From: Trogon surrucura
Lineage: Eukaryota > Chordata > Aves > Trogoniformes > Trogonidae
Reading direction: 5' to 3'
DNA: 64,000 nt
Assembly: GCA_020746105.1 (NCBI GenBank)
Contig: CM036621.1
Coordinates: 50,936,264-51,000,263, forward strand
A program made the translations under genes and the position numbers. Numbering within the stretch: position 1 is the first letter of the stretch; each line of letters starts with the position of its first letter. Below are positions 1 through 46,456 of this stretch, piece by piece. The notes beneath the pieces were generated by a model. That model was given only the letters and a program-made list of their open reading frames with translations. It had not been told where the DNA came from and made no database searches.

Positions 1-145
1 CAGCCCAGGACACAATTGGCTTTTTGGGCTGCAAGTGTGCACTGACGGCTCATGTTGAGCTTCTCGTCCACCAGTACCCCCAAGTTCTTTTCTTCAGGGC
101 TGCTCTCAAGCCAATCACCGCCCAGCCTATATTGGTATAATTCCA
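1..145 (-). mobile_element. CR1 LINE fragment, reverse-transcriptase 3' part, cut by the window edge
   Basis: The minus strand translates as [20 protein letters not shown] followed by NMSRQC. This is the CR1 segment after the polymerase core and matches the same segment of the larger copy at 11053-13060. It lies in the intron after exon 16 in the same direction as CPS1. Its 3' end is outside the window. The copy is diverged and dead. Confidence 0.8.
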
Positions 146-218
146 GTGTCTGTAACCATCAAAAGAAGACCTAAGAAAATTAGATGTTCAGCTCTATTCC
201 CAGAGTTTTCAGACATAC

Positions 219-34866
<34,648 letters not shown>

Positions 34867-35400
34867 CTCGAAAGCTGCCGGTGGGTAACTAAAGTCTAAA
34901 GAAAACAAGACAATATAAAAATCTGCTTGTGTGTATTTCTTCAAAATTCGGTGCAGGCAATATATTCTTGGAGATCACAGGGGAAGAGAACAGAGACGCC
35001 GTGGGTGTCCTGACTGGCTGTACAGCACTGCCGTACACCTTCCCAGATATTCTGCCATTAAAAGTCTCTGCTGCAGCCCCACCTCCTCCCGCCCCTCCTC
35101 GGGGGGGTGCTTGCTTAGACACCCTTGCAACATCCTTCCTCAGGTTGGTCTCTGAGCACTGCTGCAGGGGTTGCATCACATGCCAGACACCAGCAAAACC
35201 TCCTGGAGAAATCACACCCGCAGCAAAGAAGACAATCCTTGCACTCGGAAACAAACGTCTCGGTAAGAAACAAGGAACAGCACCACTTGTTCTCCCAACC
35301 ACACGTGCTCTGGGTAAATTAGGAGAGTCCGTCCATAGTGTGCTTTTGAGTGCTCTCCAGCATGTGATCTGGGGCCGCACATGAGCTAGTGGGACAGCCT
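34867..35400 (-). promoter_or_regulatory. CPS1: proximal 5' flank of CPS1, putative promoter
   Basis: A weak TATA-like AATATATTG (minus strand, about 34957-34966) lies about 95 nt before the ATG. A GC-rich patch with CCTCCTCCCGCCCCTCCTC and a G run lies at 35078-35107, about 210-240 nt upstream. The region is otherwise not CpG-dense, as expected for a tissue-restricted gene. Long open frames on both strands across 34889-35384 are unrecognised. No start site can be fixed from sequence alone. Confidence 0.35.
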
Positions 35401-38400
35401 GTGACCACTACAAACTGACTTGTACTAAAAACAGTGAAGTGAGAACACCAAATTCTGTGGAAAGCCATAGTCTTTTTAGTCTGCATTTGGAGAGGACAGA
35501 GTCACCAGAAGCCCTAGCACAGGTCCCAAAGTACTGTCCCTCCCTAAATAAAAGGACAGCACCAGGGAAAATAAACGGCTGCAAAAGAGAAACATCTTTT
35601 GGTAAAACTTCAGTGGACAACAGCTGAAATGGGAGATAGCATATGGAACACTTCACCTTAACTGACTACAGACTTTTGTGACTATCACATATTTCCTATA
35701 ACCCTACACTACAGTCTTCAGAAAGAATCATGTTCCTCATTAGCCAGACATGAAAATGTCTAATGAAGACAAAAGCTGTTGGAGAAGCATGCACGTTATT
35801 ATTCCTCAAGGGCTGAAATGGTGAGGCATCTTTTGAAACCCAGGTGACCAAAGTCTCAATTAACTCGGAGCAAGGAAAGAAAAAAAAAGGAAAAAAAAAA
35901 GATAAACAGATTATTTTTTTGCAGTCGGACACACACTGCTGTAAAGGATTTAGGTGACCTTTTCCTAATCACTTACAGTAATAATCAGGACTTTTTTGTA
36001 TACAGTGTTTTGACATCAGTCTAAATTGACAGCAGTATCACATAAAAATATTTACTGCACAGCTCATTATTGCACCAGGTTGAACAGTTGTGCACATAAC
36101 AAAAGACAGAGAAGAAAGGGCAATGGGTTTGGGCACCCACTGTGACACAGACAGCTTTTTGGAGACACATGGGAAAGGCCTGAATGCACATGATTGAAAG
36201 AGACAGACAGAGATGGGGTGTAAGACAGACTGGGTGTAGGAGCTCACTGCTTTAACACAAGCTTTACAAGTGCGCAGAGCTGGGAGAAGCAAGCTAACAA
36301 TGTTTTCTGGTCACCTGAGCGTAGTTTAGGAAAGACATAACCATTTTTCCTACAAAACACCTGACAATCACTGATTCATAGGAGCTTAAGAGACACAGAT
36401 TTCACTTTTTGCAAATAAACAAACAAAAAAAGCCAGCAGGGAACTGGGAAATGTTTTTCTGGGGAAATGTTAGCTATTCCTCTATTTGCTCGCCTCTAGC
36501 CTGTAGTGATCTGGGCTGGAGATAGACACAGGAGAGGAGACATACAGAAAGCAAAGGCATGCTTGTAAGTGAATGGATTGCAAAGACCTATACCTCCTAC
36601 TAGAAAGGTCATCTTAATATACAAACACACGTGCGCTCACACATGCAGTTCAGAAGTCAGCTTTTCTTCCAAAGTCACATTTCACATTACGTTAGCTCTA
36701 CACTGCCGTGAATGTCATCCGGAGCACTGGAAGGTTACAAGCAGTACCCTTTGGTATGGCTACCCTGAAGGGCAAATTCTCCGCTCCATTGTACTCCCTC
36801 CCAACATCAGGAAGTTTCTTTAGGCCCCGGGTATACACGTGGTTGAACAGGACCAATCCATGCTGGCAGTTTTAGGACCTGAACTGCTAATTCCTAACTA
36901 CCTGCTTCTACCACTGGAGTTTCGATGTGGCTGCACAATAAGGCGGAAGGATCCAGCTAAAAACTAACCCCTTCCTTTCACCACAAGGCCATTCACAAAC
37001 ACAGCGGCTCAGGACCAGACAGAAAAAGGACTGGGCCTTTTAGCAGAGCAGCATCTTTTGCCAGGTGAAAACTGGGTAACTGCTGCACAACTACATCAGG
37101 ATCTGGACTCAGTTTGTCAGAGATGTGCAGTACCTAAACAAATCTAACATGGCAGCTGTGTGTAAAGGGTGAAATGCTGTATGGAGGAACAATAGGGAAA
37201 AAATTACTTTTCCTTCATCACCTCCACAGCAAGGATGGCCCACTGACTACTGCTATAGATTTGGCCCTGCTATCTCGCTTTATTTTCATCCATGTTTTAC
37301 TGTCAAAACTGATTAAGCCCACCTCAGACCTTCTGACATTAGGAAGGTCACGCCTCCAGTGTAAGAATCACCTTCCTTTTCAAAGCTTCCACTGTGATGG
37401 AGGAACTTCCCTCTGCCAAAAAACAGGAAAAAACATTCAAGCTATTTGTCTCACTGCCAACATGCTAAAAAGAGGTGATGAACTGTTGACTCTTTAAGGC
37501 CAGAAAATCTATCAGGTACTCCCTGAGAGAAGCCTCAGTTCAGAAAAACCTGTCAGCACACAAATAAACCTTCTGTGTTTTGGACAGATATTAAGTATGT
37601 GCTTCGCTTAACATAAAGACCAGAAGAGGCAGAATCACTAAGAAACAGGGAATCAATAAGGAAAAAGAAATGAATCACGGAGGAGTGGAAAAAGGAGAGC
37701 AGAGACACATGGCTTTATGGAGGTGCAACCACACTGCCTCAGTGTGAAGCTTGCCTGCCAGTACCTGACTTGCAATCTTATCATGCCTTCAGGAAAGAAA
37801 ATTTGGGCAGGGGAAATTGGGAATGTAAAGCCATGAAGGCAGAAGGTTCACTCAGATGAGAACAGTTCAAATACTGCGGAAGAATAGTGGGAAGTACTTG
37901 CAGCTCAGGCTTCTTTAACATGGTCTTAGACTTGACAGAGCTGTTTAGAAAAATGCAAGGCAGCCTTTTGTTTCATATTCGTTTCTACTATATTGTGCAC
38001 AGACAGGGAATAGAAGGAGAGAAAAGAGCTCATTAAAATGAGGAGCTTTTTCAAACTGTTTACAAGCCAAAAACACCAGAAATGACACTCATCACACAGT
38101 CCCACTGTACCATAAAAATCAAACAAAATCAGCAGTCTGTGGCTTTGTAAATCCCCAGGGCCAAGATATTCACGGAAAGCTAAGTGCCTGCATTTTAGGA
38201 GCCTTAAACAAACTCAGCTGCTTGATTTTCAGAAGAGAACTGCTCAGAGCACTTGAGGCCGTTCTTAGGTGTCCCACGACAGGCACCCCAAAATGGAAGC
38301 TCCCAAAGCCACCCATCCCAGATGGGGAGTTCTGTTATAAAGCCACCAAGCTATACAGCGGTTTTCACTTTCAAGTTCTCTGTAACAACCACAAAATAGT

Positions 38401-39631
38401 TCTGTTCTTACTTGAAAGATGAGATCTGGGTCAATTTGTGGGCATGTTGGCCTAGATTCACATCAGTGCAAGTCCCAAGTAACTGCTCAGAGGAGCCCCA
38501 GTGGCAAAAGTCTCCCCTGAATTAGGGTCAGCATAACAAGCATCCCACATGAATTGCTTGGACTCTCCTTGTAGCTGAGATCAGAGACGAGTCTTTTCCT
38601 CAAGCGTCCTTCAGATGCATTTGGAAATCTCTCCTGCCATCTGTCAGGTTGTGTCCGATTTCTGACCACCCTGTCTTGCCCCAACTAAAACATATTCTAA
38701 AAATATCAAGTGGAAAAGCAGAGTAGGTGAAGGTGCCAGCAAAACTGAAATTCTCTGCTGCCACAGGGAACAAGGCAAATACTCTCCCCCATACCTACAG
38801 CTAGCAGAAAAGCCCTGAAAGTGATTTGGAAGCTGTCTTCGCTTTCAAGGCAAGTTCCACTTGGTTCCCAAAGAACTTAGAGGAAGAGTTCTGAAAGAAT
38901 CTGAAAAATATTAAGATTCGTCATACATTTTCTAATCAGGTGTTAGTTTATCAAGCAAGCTCACTGCAGTGGATACAACAGTAAGTTTGAGCTAGATAAT
39001 TATCTTTGTTCACAGCATACTGCTAACAGCTCTATCAAACCCCATTACCTCAGAGACCATAACTTACTTTTTTTGCAGCATGTGGTGGGGGAATAAACTG
39101 AAGTTATCTTGTTCACATGCAAATGAACCTGCATCATCCAGGCATCCCCTATCACCTGTTCCTCTTGGATTGCTGCAGGAGAGAAAACAAGCTCAGTTAC
39201 ACTTTCAGATCTGCTGCTTTGAGCCAATCTTGGACCAAATGAAGCATTTCAAGCAAAATTCACAACGTTTAGAAAACACAGTAATTGCGATGCAAAGTGT
39301 GACAAGCCAAGAATTTCAAAACTAAGGCTGATCTTCACCTGAGTATATGGAAAGAAACTGAAAGGAATAAGAATCAAGTGCAAGCCTTGCCCCCTGGCTC
39401 TCCTGAATTCTGTTAAGCCACAACCAGAACACAGTGGGTTTTTTTCCACACAGTTCGTTCTATTTTAGAGGAGGTCTGGGGAAAAGGGTATTTTAAATTT
39501 TAATGAGAGGTTCATAGCAGATCAAACTACAGTCTTCAGATTCAGGTGCTGCATTTTGATTCACCCTTATCAACTCACATGATTGTACATCCTGACATTC
39601 TTCCTTCTCATGTTCAGCCAAACAGCACCAG
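35401..39631. other. intergenic, unrecognised sequence
   Basis: About 4.2 kb with A-rich patches (for example 35878-35900) and no gene. The stretch at 38190-38350 loosely resembles an old amniote interspersed repeat, but is too decayed to name. Confidence 0.7.
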
Positions 39632-39806
39632 TTCCTGCTCAGAGAAGCTGGGGAAGCCCCTGCCTTGGAGGTGTTCAAGGACAGGCTGGACAGTGCTTTG
39701 AGCAACCTGGTCTAGTGGGAGGTGTCCCTGCCCATGGCAGGGGGTTGGAATTAGATGATCTTTAAGGTCCCTCCCAACCCAGACCATTCTATGACTCAAT
39801 GATTAT
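39632..39806 (+). mobile_element. CR1 3'-end fragment
   Basis: The sequence runs from GAAGCTGGGGAAGCCCC through CTTGGAGGTGTTCAAGGACA and GGCAGGGGGTTGGAATTAGA to a CCATTCTATGACTCAATGATT tail. This is the typical last 170 bp of avian CR1 with its 8-bp-type terminal repeat. It is one of the better preserved small copies here. Confidence 0.92.
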
Positions 39807-42800
39807 TAGAGAACTTCAGTCTTCATATATGAGCAAAAGAGGTTTGTAGATGCTATAAAAAAATTAAGACACTGTCTGACCTCAGCACAGAAGATAAATT
39901 TTAAAAAGTTACATTTCAAATTATGAAAAATTCAAGTCTCACCAGACACTCCTTGCTTTTTCCAGACAGAATTCTTCATGCGCAAAAACTGAGGGTTTCA
40001 TACGTCCATTCATGATTTCCAGACAGCTAGAAATACTGGCTGTGTCCACCTTGCCTGCACAGACTGACTCTCTAGAACTCACATGTGGAGATCAAAGTGT
40101 TACAGAGGATCAGATGTGTGTGCAGCTCAACAGCACACCTGTTTGGAAGGCAAGTCTGGCACTGCCCTGCACTTGGGAATTCACATCAGATGAACCATAC
40201 TGTATATCCACAGAGATATGACTGGGAGAGTTCATGAAACCTGGCAGAACAATATATGCAGGTTAATATACAGCATGATCTGGGGGAATGGCTAATTCAT
40301 CCTGCAACACCTGGGATCTGACAGGTTCTGCCTACTGGTACCTTGACAGAAGCGTACTACAGATACATATAGAGATGGAAAAAAGATCACACTTTGGCCA
40401 TAGCAATTGCTCTTTCTTTTTACTTTCAGTCAAATTTTGACTAAACAGCCGACATCCAAGCCTGTATGCTCTCTCATTGTTTCAGTGTGCCTTCATGGGG
40501 CATAACCATTGCTATCCACTTTCTTTGCTTGCCTAACTCAGTGACAAGCCAAATAAACCTTATTAAAAATCCACCTGCTTGATTCCTCAGAGATGGAGAA
40601 ACTGGTCGTTATCCAAAAAGCCAAGCATTGCTGATTGTCAACTTCTTTTACTTATCATTCTAACATACATCTGAGTAAACCTGTGAGCTTTCATCCTCCC
40701 ATTCCAGTGTCAGTAAAATATAGAATGGATGTGAAAACAGCCCAAGTAAACTAGACTTCACCTTAAACTTTCTTCTATCCTGAGTTTCCCAAAGAATATG
40801 AAATTAGTTTTAAACTAACAAAAGACAGGAATGATAGAATATAAACTCAGATGATAATTTTTTTTAGATGAGAACAATTCCAATTGACAAGGCAAGAAGA
40901 ACAGAAGCTAAAAGTGGACTGCTTCTAGCTGCCCACTTGTCTCCTTACAGGTGTGCTCTTGAATGCAGCTGTTCTCATCCAACTCTGTGCCCTTCCGAGA
41001 GGCAAACTGCCCAGTCCTCTCCAGTCTCTAGTCCTTTCTATCCCAAGACCCAGCTATTTGCTCTCTGTTTCCTTCCACAGTGTCTCCACATGAGTGACAT
41101 TCTCCCAGCTCCTTGATGTGACTTTCCTGCCTACCACACTCCATGGGTCCTGAAAGTTGCTTTCCTTGACCATGCTTCAGAGGAAAGAAATCAATCTCTG
41201 CGTCTACAGAAGTTCAGCTTCCCCCACTACTACTCTCTTAGAGAACGCAACAGAAAGTTGGAATGAACAAATCAATTTTTTAATTTGCCTGTGAGGCAGT
41301 GGCTCTTGTAATTCCCTCAAAATCTCTGTGATCCTCCTGATTTGTTAACTGGTAACACATCAGCCTGACAGGGCAGCTGATGTCTCACCTGACGAACAGG
41401 CCTGTTGCCTTCACCAGCAACTGTTCTCTAAAGTCAAGCATGATCTTGTAAGCGTGGCAACATTCAACTATCAGATTCCTAAATGCACGGGTTTACCCAC
41501 CAAATTAAAATGTATCAGGGCAGCATACTCTGCACTCACCCACAACTCCACTCTGCTGTTCCCTTACGATGACCATTTTACTTTGTGGAGAGTTTCAGAA
41601 AATCTCTTCAGCTCCAACTGGCACAGAGAAAGACGTTCCTGTTGAAGAAAAGCAGCTATTGAATTGAGTAAAAACAGTTAGGAAGAACATCTGATAAAGT
41701 TTAACTCACAGTCATCATAATGATGGCAAATTCATATCAGAATAGTTACATGATCAGTTGTTTACTTTTTTTGGCCTTTTTATATCTTCACGCTCATTTA
41801 TTTTTTTCGTCTGCCGTATCTAGTAGCCAAAGACTCAGACAAATGTGGAGAGAATAAAAGGGCAGTTTTATCTGCTTCCAAAAACAAAGCTGTAAAGATT
41901 TTATTGATGGCTGTAACTGAACTGTAGAAGTCAGCCTGAAAAGCACAATTAATCCCTATTTTTACACCTTTTCCCTTCATTTTCATCTGCTTTTCTACCA
42001 GATTTTTCTTCCTGCAACGACAGATTATGACCGACCATGTCTGCTAACTAGCACCTTGCACTAGAAATGGCAAGAATCGTACCAAACCTTAACTATCTCT
42101 TGCAGAAGGGAAAAATCAATATGAAAAACAATGCAAAATCTGTTTTCAACAGCACGATGAAGTCTTCTTCCTAAGTCCCAGCCCTGCAGTCCTCACTCAC
42201 AGAAAAAAATGCTTGTCTGGCTGAAGGAAAACCTCACAAATGTGAGCCCTGAGCCAACGTAAATTAATGGAAAACAAAATGTGCAAGTGTTCTTTGGATA
42301 AGATGTGCAAACCTCAGGCTGGTGAGGGCCTGAGACATAGAGCAAAATTCAAAATCTGATTTTATAAATATAACTGTATAAAATACTGCAAGTAGTTATC
42401 TGAATTACTGCAGAAATTTCTTTTTTTCTTTCAAGAAACATGTTTTTTCTCTTTTAAATTAATATGTTCCTTCTATTTTTTTTTCAAAACAAAGTGAAAA
42501 GCAAATTTCACTTAAAAAAATAAAGGAAGACTTTAATTTTGTTTTTTAATTGAGATGTCAAAAAGCATCAGTATCAAACTCAGATGCAGTTTCACTTTTT
42601 TTGAAAAATATTAATTCAGTCTAGCTGACAGCTAACAGTAATTTAGTTCTGCAAGGTAAATACTTTGCTGTGGAAACAGACCCTCATGCCCAACGCACAG
42701 TTTCATAAAATGAAGGAAACATGCCTCAATACAAACAAAGTATCTAGGGGCAGTAGCAAATACCACAGGGATTCAGGATACAAAACTTATTAACAATCAA

Positions 42801-43630
42801 TCAACAGGCCCTGTGACAGTTTCAGTTAACTGAACTGTGATAGTTCTAAAAAGCTAATAAAGACCTTTCATTTTGCAAAAGGAAAAATATTGTAACAAAA
42901 TAACTGAAAATCTCATACCTACGCCACGTGAAAGACATCTTTAAAAAAAAAAAGGCAAATTTCTTGTTAATTCTGAATTGTCTTCTGTGGCACCTCCCTT
43001 TTTTCCACATTTGGTGTAGAAGTAGTAAACAACACAGCCTTTTGACCAGTAAAATGTATATAATGCTTGACAACAACAGTGTTATACATCTACTCCCAGG
43101 TTAGAAAGAATCCATTTCTAAAGAGATTAAGGCTTGAGCAGCCCAGGGTACACTCATCTGCTGTCTGGGATACTGAGCCCATGCTTCACTCAAACGTGAC
43201 AAAGATAAGGCTCTTATCAAGAGAAAAAGAATCAATGTCTTGAAAATGGGTCAAATTCCATTGCCATTGGGATTAGCAGCTCCTCTTAGATCAGCTGACT
43301 TGGAAGAAACAGAGAAAACCCTTGCAGCCCCTGAAAAGGCCAATATCAGAAACCCCTGAGTTAGCTAAAACGCAGCGTCCCCAGCAGAGCGCTGCCCGAG
43401 GGGCGATACTGGCCAAACAAAGTGCAGGCTGCTCCCAGCACCAGGACTGAGCCCCAGCCCCCAGGCATGGCTCTTCCCTCCACCTCGATGCAACTGAGGC
43501 AGGCTGGGCCCAGGAGTCCTGGAGCTACCTGCCAGCAACCCACCGTGTCAAACCTCAGTCCAGCGCTGAACTCCATTTACTGGAAAATGTTTGGAGACAG
43601 CAAGGCTTCTAATACCCTGACATTTTCTTA

Positions 43631-43650
43631 AAAACAAACAAACAAACAAA
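43631..43650. repeat. AAAC tetranucleotide microsatellite
   Basis: About four to five units of AAAC, followed by an A-rich stretch. Confidence 0.85.
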
Positions 43651-44510
43651 AAGAAGCAAAAAAACCCAAACCATTTACAAATGGGGGCCAGGATTAGGAG
43701 TCATCCCTTTTCCCTTGTGATTCCAGAGGCTCACACATTCCACTGGCTTCTTCCCATGGATCACTAGAAAGGCCAAACAGCCTTTATGGAATAAAAACAA
43801 ATCAAAAGGGCTACACAAACACTGTCTCCCCTGTGCTACAAATTGTTTGCACAGTTTAAAAATAACATGACCTCACAATGCAAGATTAGCTACATTTGCT
43901 CGAGATTCATGTTACGCTTGCTTCCTTCCATGGCAGTCCTATCATGGGTGAGTATTTGATAGGTTATCATACCCCAGTGCGCAAAGGAAATTTGATTTCC
44001 CCTTGATTAGACTATAAATAAACAGGTTTTTATCTAGAATGAAGGCTACAACATAAACTGTCCCTGAGCTGCTAATTTATGCATATAAAACTGTGTATGC
44101 ACATTTGCACAGGCACATACTGTGTTCACTGGATGGCTTTTTTCCCAGTTAAATATAACTTGACTAAAATCAAAACTTCTATGACCAATTTTTTTCACGG
44201 ACATTTTGACCTGGGACAGAGCATTTGGTCCAATCTTCTTAGTGGACATCTACAGAGGATGTTGGCCAGACCCATCACACACAACTATATCACCTGCAAT
44301 CTCAGATCTATGACTAGGGAGACCCAGAAAAGAAGCAAAGAATTGAGTAGAGAGAGAAAGCATCCATCAGAAGAGATAAGCACCAGACCAGCACAGCATG
44401 TTATAAACATATATATTTCCTAGAACAACAGGTCCTCACAGCTAGGCACTCTAAAACATGATTCACAGTAACTGCCACTAGTAGAACAGCTACCTATTCC
44501 CTGGACTACC

Positions 44511-44527
44511 AAAAAAAAAAAAAAAAA
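44511..44527. repeat. poly-A tract
   Basis: Seventeen consecutive A, followed by more A-rich sequence. Confidence 0.9.
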
Positions 44528-44804
44528 CCCAAACAAAAAAATAAAACAGGCTTGTTGTTCCCAGCAAGTTATTGGGTCAAGCCTAAAGCTAGGTTTATCT
44601 TAAGGAAAAAAGGAGTTCCACTGAAATGGTGGAACATCTAAAAACACCTGATGATTAGCTTTTGGGCTAGTACCTTGAGTATTTAGGTAAAGTATCACAG
44701 CCAAGCTTGTCCTAAGCAGGAAATAATCTACTAATAATATGCTCTAACATTTCTTTTACTACAACAGATGTCATATTCAGCAACAGGACATGTGGGAATG
44801 GCTC

Positions 44805-45017
44805 AAAGCTACATCAGGAGAGGTTCCGATTTAACATTATGAATCATTTCTTTACCAAGAGAGTGGTCAAACACTGGAATAAGCTTCCTAGAGAAGCACT
44901 CAGTACCCCAAGCCTGCCAGTGTTGACAGTATGCTTTAACTTCTGGTCAGCCCTGAAGTGGTCAGGCAGTTGGACTGGATGATCACTGTAAGTCCTTCCA
45001 ACTGAAATACTCTACAC
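44805..45017 (+). mobile_element. CR1 3'-end fragment, diverged
   Basis: The sequence GGTTCCGATTTAACATTATG, then GAGTGGTCAAACACTGGAAT, then GGCAGTTGGACTGGATGATC and GTCCTTCCAACTG follows the CR1 C-terminal WNRLPRE region and 3' UTR. The translation FFTKRVVKHWNKLPREAL is nearly readable with small changes. Confidence 0.85.
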
Positions 45018-46392
45018 AAGAAGACACATAAAGTTTTCTACAGAAAGCGTCTTCCCTAACATTGAGGGAATAGAAGTGAATTAATCTTCCCTTTGGTATA
45101 AACAGAAAAGGAAATACATAACATTTCTCTCCAGCCTAGTTTATTATCCTTTAGCACCAGTCTATGTAGCACTGGATCTTCCTGGTTTTGGTGGGGAGTT
45201 AACATTTCATAGCAGTTACTTAACATGGCCTTGGCCTCTTACCATATATACAGCATCCCTGATCAATCAGCATTCTCCTTGTTGCTTCATGCCTGCTGCT
45301 CCAGATTGGAAGGATTTGCAAAATTTGTTTGTCTTTTTCTTTTCCTCACTTTTTTTTTTTTTTCCCCCTGCGGTTGCCCTGGGGGGAAAAAGATAAAAAG
45401 CTTTGGTTGTTGTACACTGGGCTGTGCACTAAAGCATTTGCTTTAAGTTACAGATAGATATGCATTAGGCAAATACATGCCTGAGGATGAAGATCTTTCT
45501 TTAAATAGCACAGCAAACTCTTGCTGTATGGCTCTGTAATGTCATTTAGCTGGGAAGGGGGAAAAGGGACATGATTTTGCCCGAATGAAAAATGTTTTTA
45601 GGGCAGGAGAGCAAAGAGGTTTGAAGAAGTAATTGATGCTGTCACGTGTTTGGGACTTTAACCCCAGAACTCCAACAGTGTCTATTCAGCAATAATTTTT
45701 ATAATAGCGAGGAAACATTATGGGTTAATTTTAAGTCCATCTCATGCTGCACAGATGAGAGACACTTTATAAAGTTTTATATTCGGCAATACATATTGCT
45801 GTTCTTCAACAAATACAGCCTTTTATACCAGCATTTTCCTTAGCAAAATGCCCCAAAATAGGCTCCATTCCACGAAGACCAGTGGCCTAAACAAAGTTTC
45901 TGCTTTTGAGTGTGAGTTTTCATCACACAGGGCAGACATGTGAGTGGGGCCAGTGCTGCAGACTTTGGGTGTAGTTAGGTTGCCCTTTCTCTAGAAGATA
46001 TCCTGTACTGTAATATCCTTGTTACTCATTTCACTCTGACACCTACCAATGTTCAGAAGAGTTTAAATTAACCATCCCATGGGAAGAAATCACTATGTAC
46101 CCAAAGGTAGCAGGGTCCTATAGCTCTCTGTTCATTTGAAGAAGGCAGGATCAGAAACACAAAACCATTTTGTCTCACTCAGCTTCAGGAAAGACAAAGC
46201 TCAGGAAAACTAGGGAGCCCCAGTGCACACTGATAAGGACAGGGTAATACAAGACGCTTTTCCTCACCCCCCACAAGAGCACAGTAACTAACCACAGAGT
46301 TGGAGACAACAAAAAGGCCCATCTGCCTAATCTTCCTCCAATATCCCTCTGAACTGGCTGGTATCAAGTTCCTAGCACAGCCACAGTCAGGA
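45018..46392. other. intergenic, unrecognised sequence
   Basis: About 1.4 kb with a poly-T run at 45350-45363 and a GGTTAATTTTAA (HNF1-like) text near 45723-45735. No gene is visible. Confidence 0.7.
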
Positions 46393-46456
46393 CAGAATCA
46401 CAGAATCTCTTTGGTTGGAAGAGACCTTTAAGGTCATCCCCAACATAGTACAGCAC
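46393..46456 (-). mobile_element. CR1 3'-terminal remnant
   Basis: ACAGAATCACAGAATCTCTT followed by GGTTGGAAGAGACC and TTTAAGGTCATC is the reverse complement of the CR1 3' end. Only about 60 bp remain. Confidence 0.85.

Larger units (their letters stand above)
39807..44800. other. intergenic, unrecognised sequence
   Basis: About 5 kb, A+T-rich, with an AAAC microsatellite at 43631-43650 and a poly-A at 44511-44527. No gene or named transposon is visible. Confidence 0.7.

Noticed and set aside
34889..35384. 163- and 151-codon frames on opposite strands next to CPS1 exon 1
   Set aside because: Both overlap the CPS1 5' flank, have no family resemblance and arise from local G+C-rich sequence with few stops.
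38190..38350. Resemblance to an old amniote interspersed repeat around GATTTTCAGAAG
   Set aside because: The similarity is short and from memory, with no terminal repeats or duplication to support a call.
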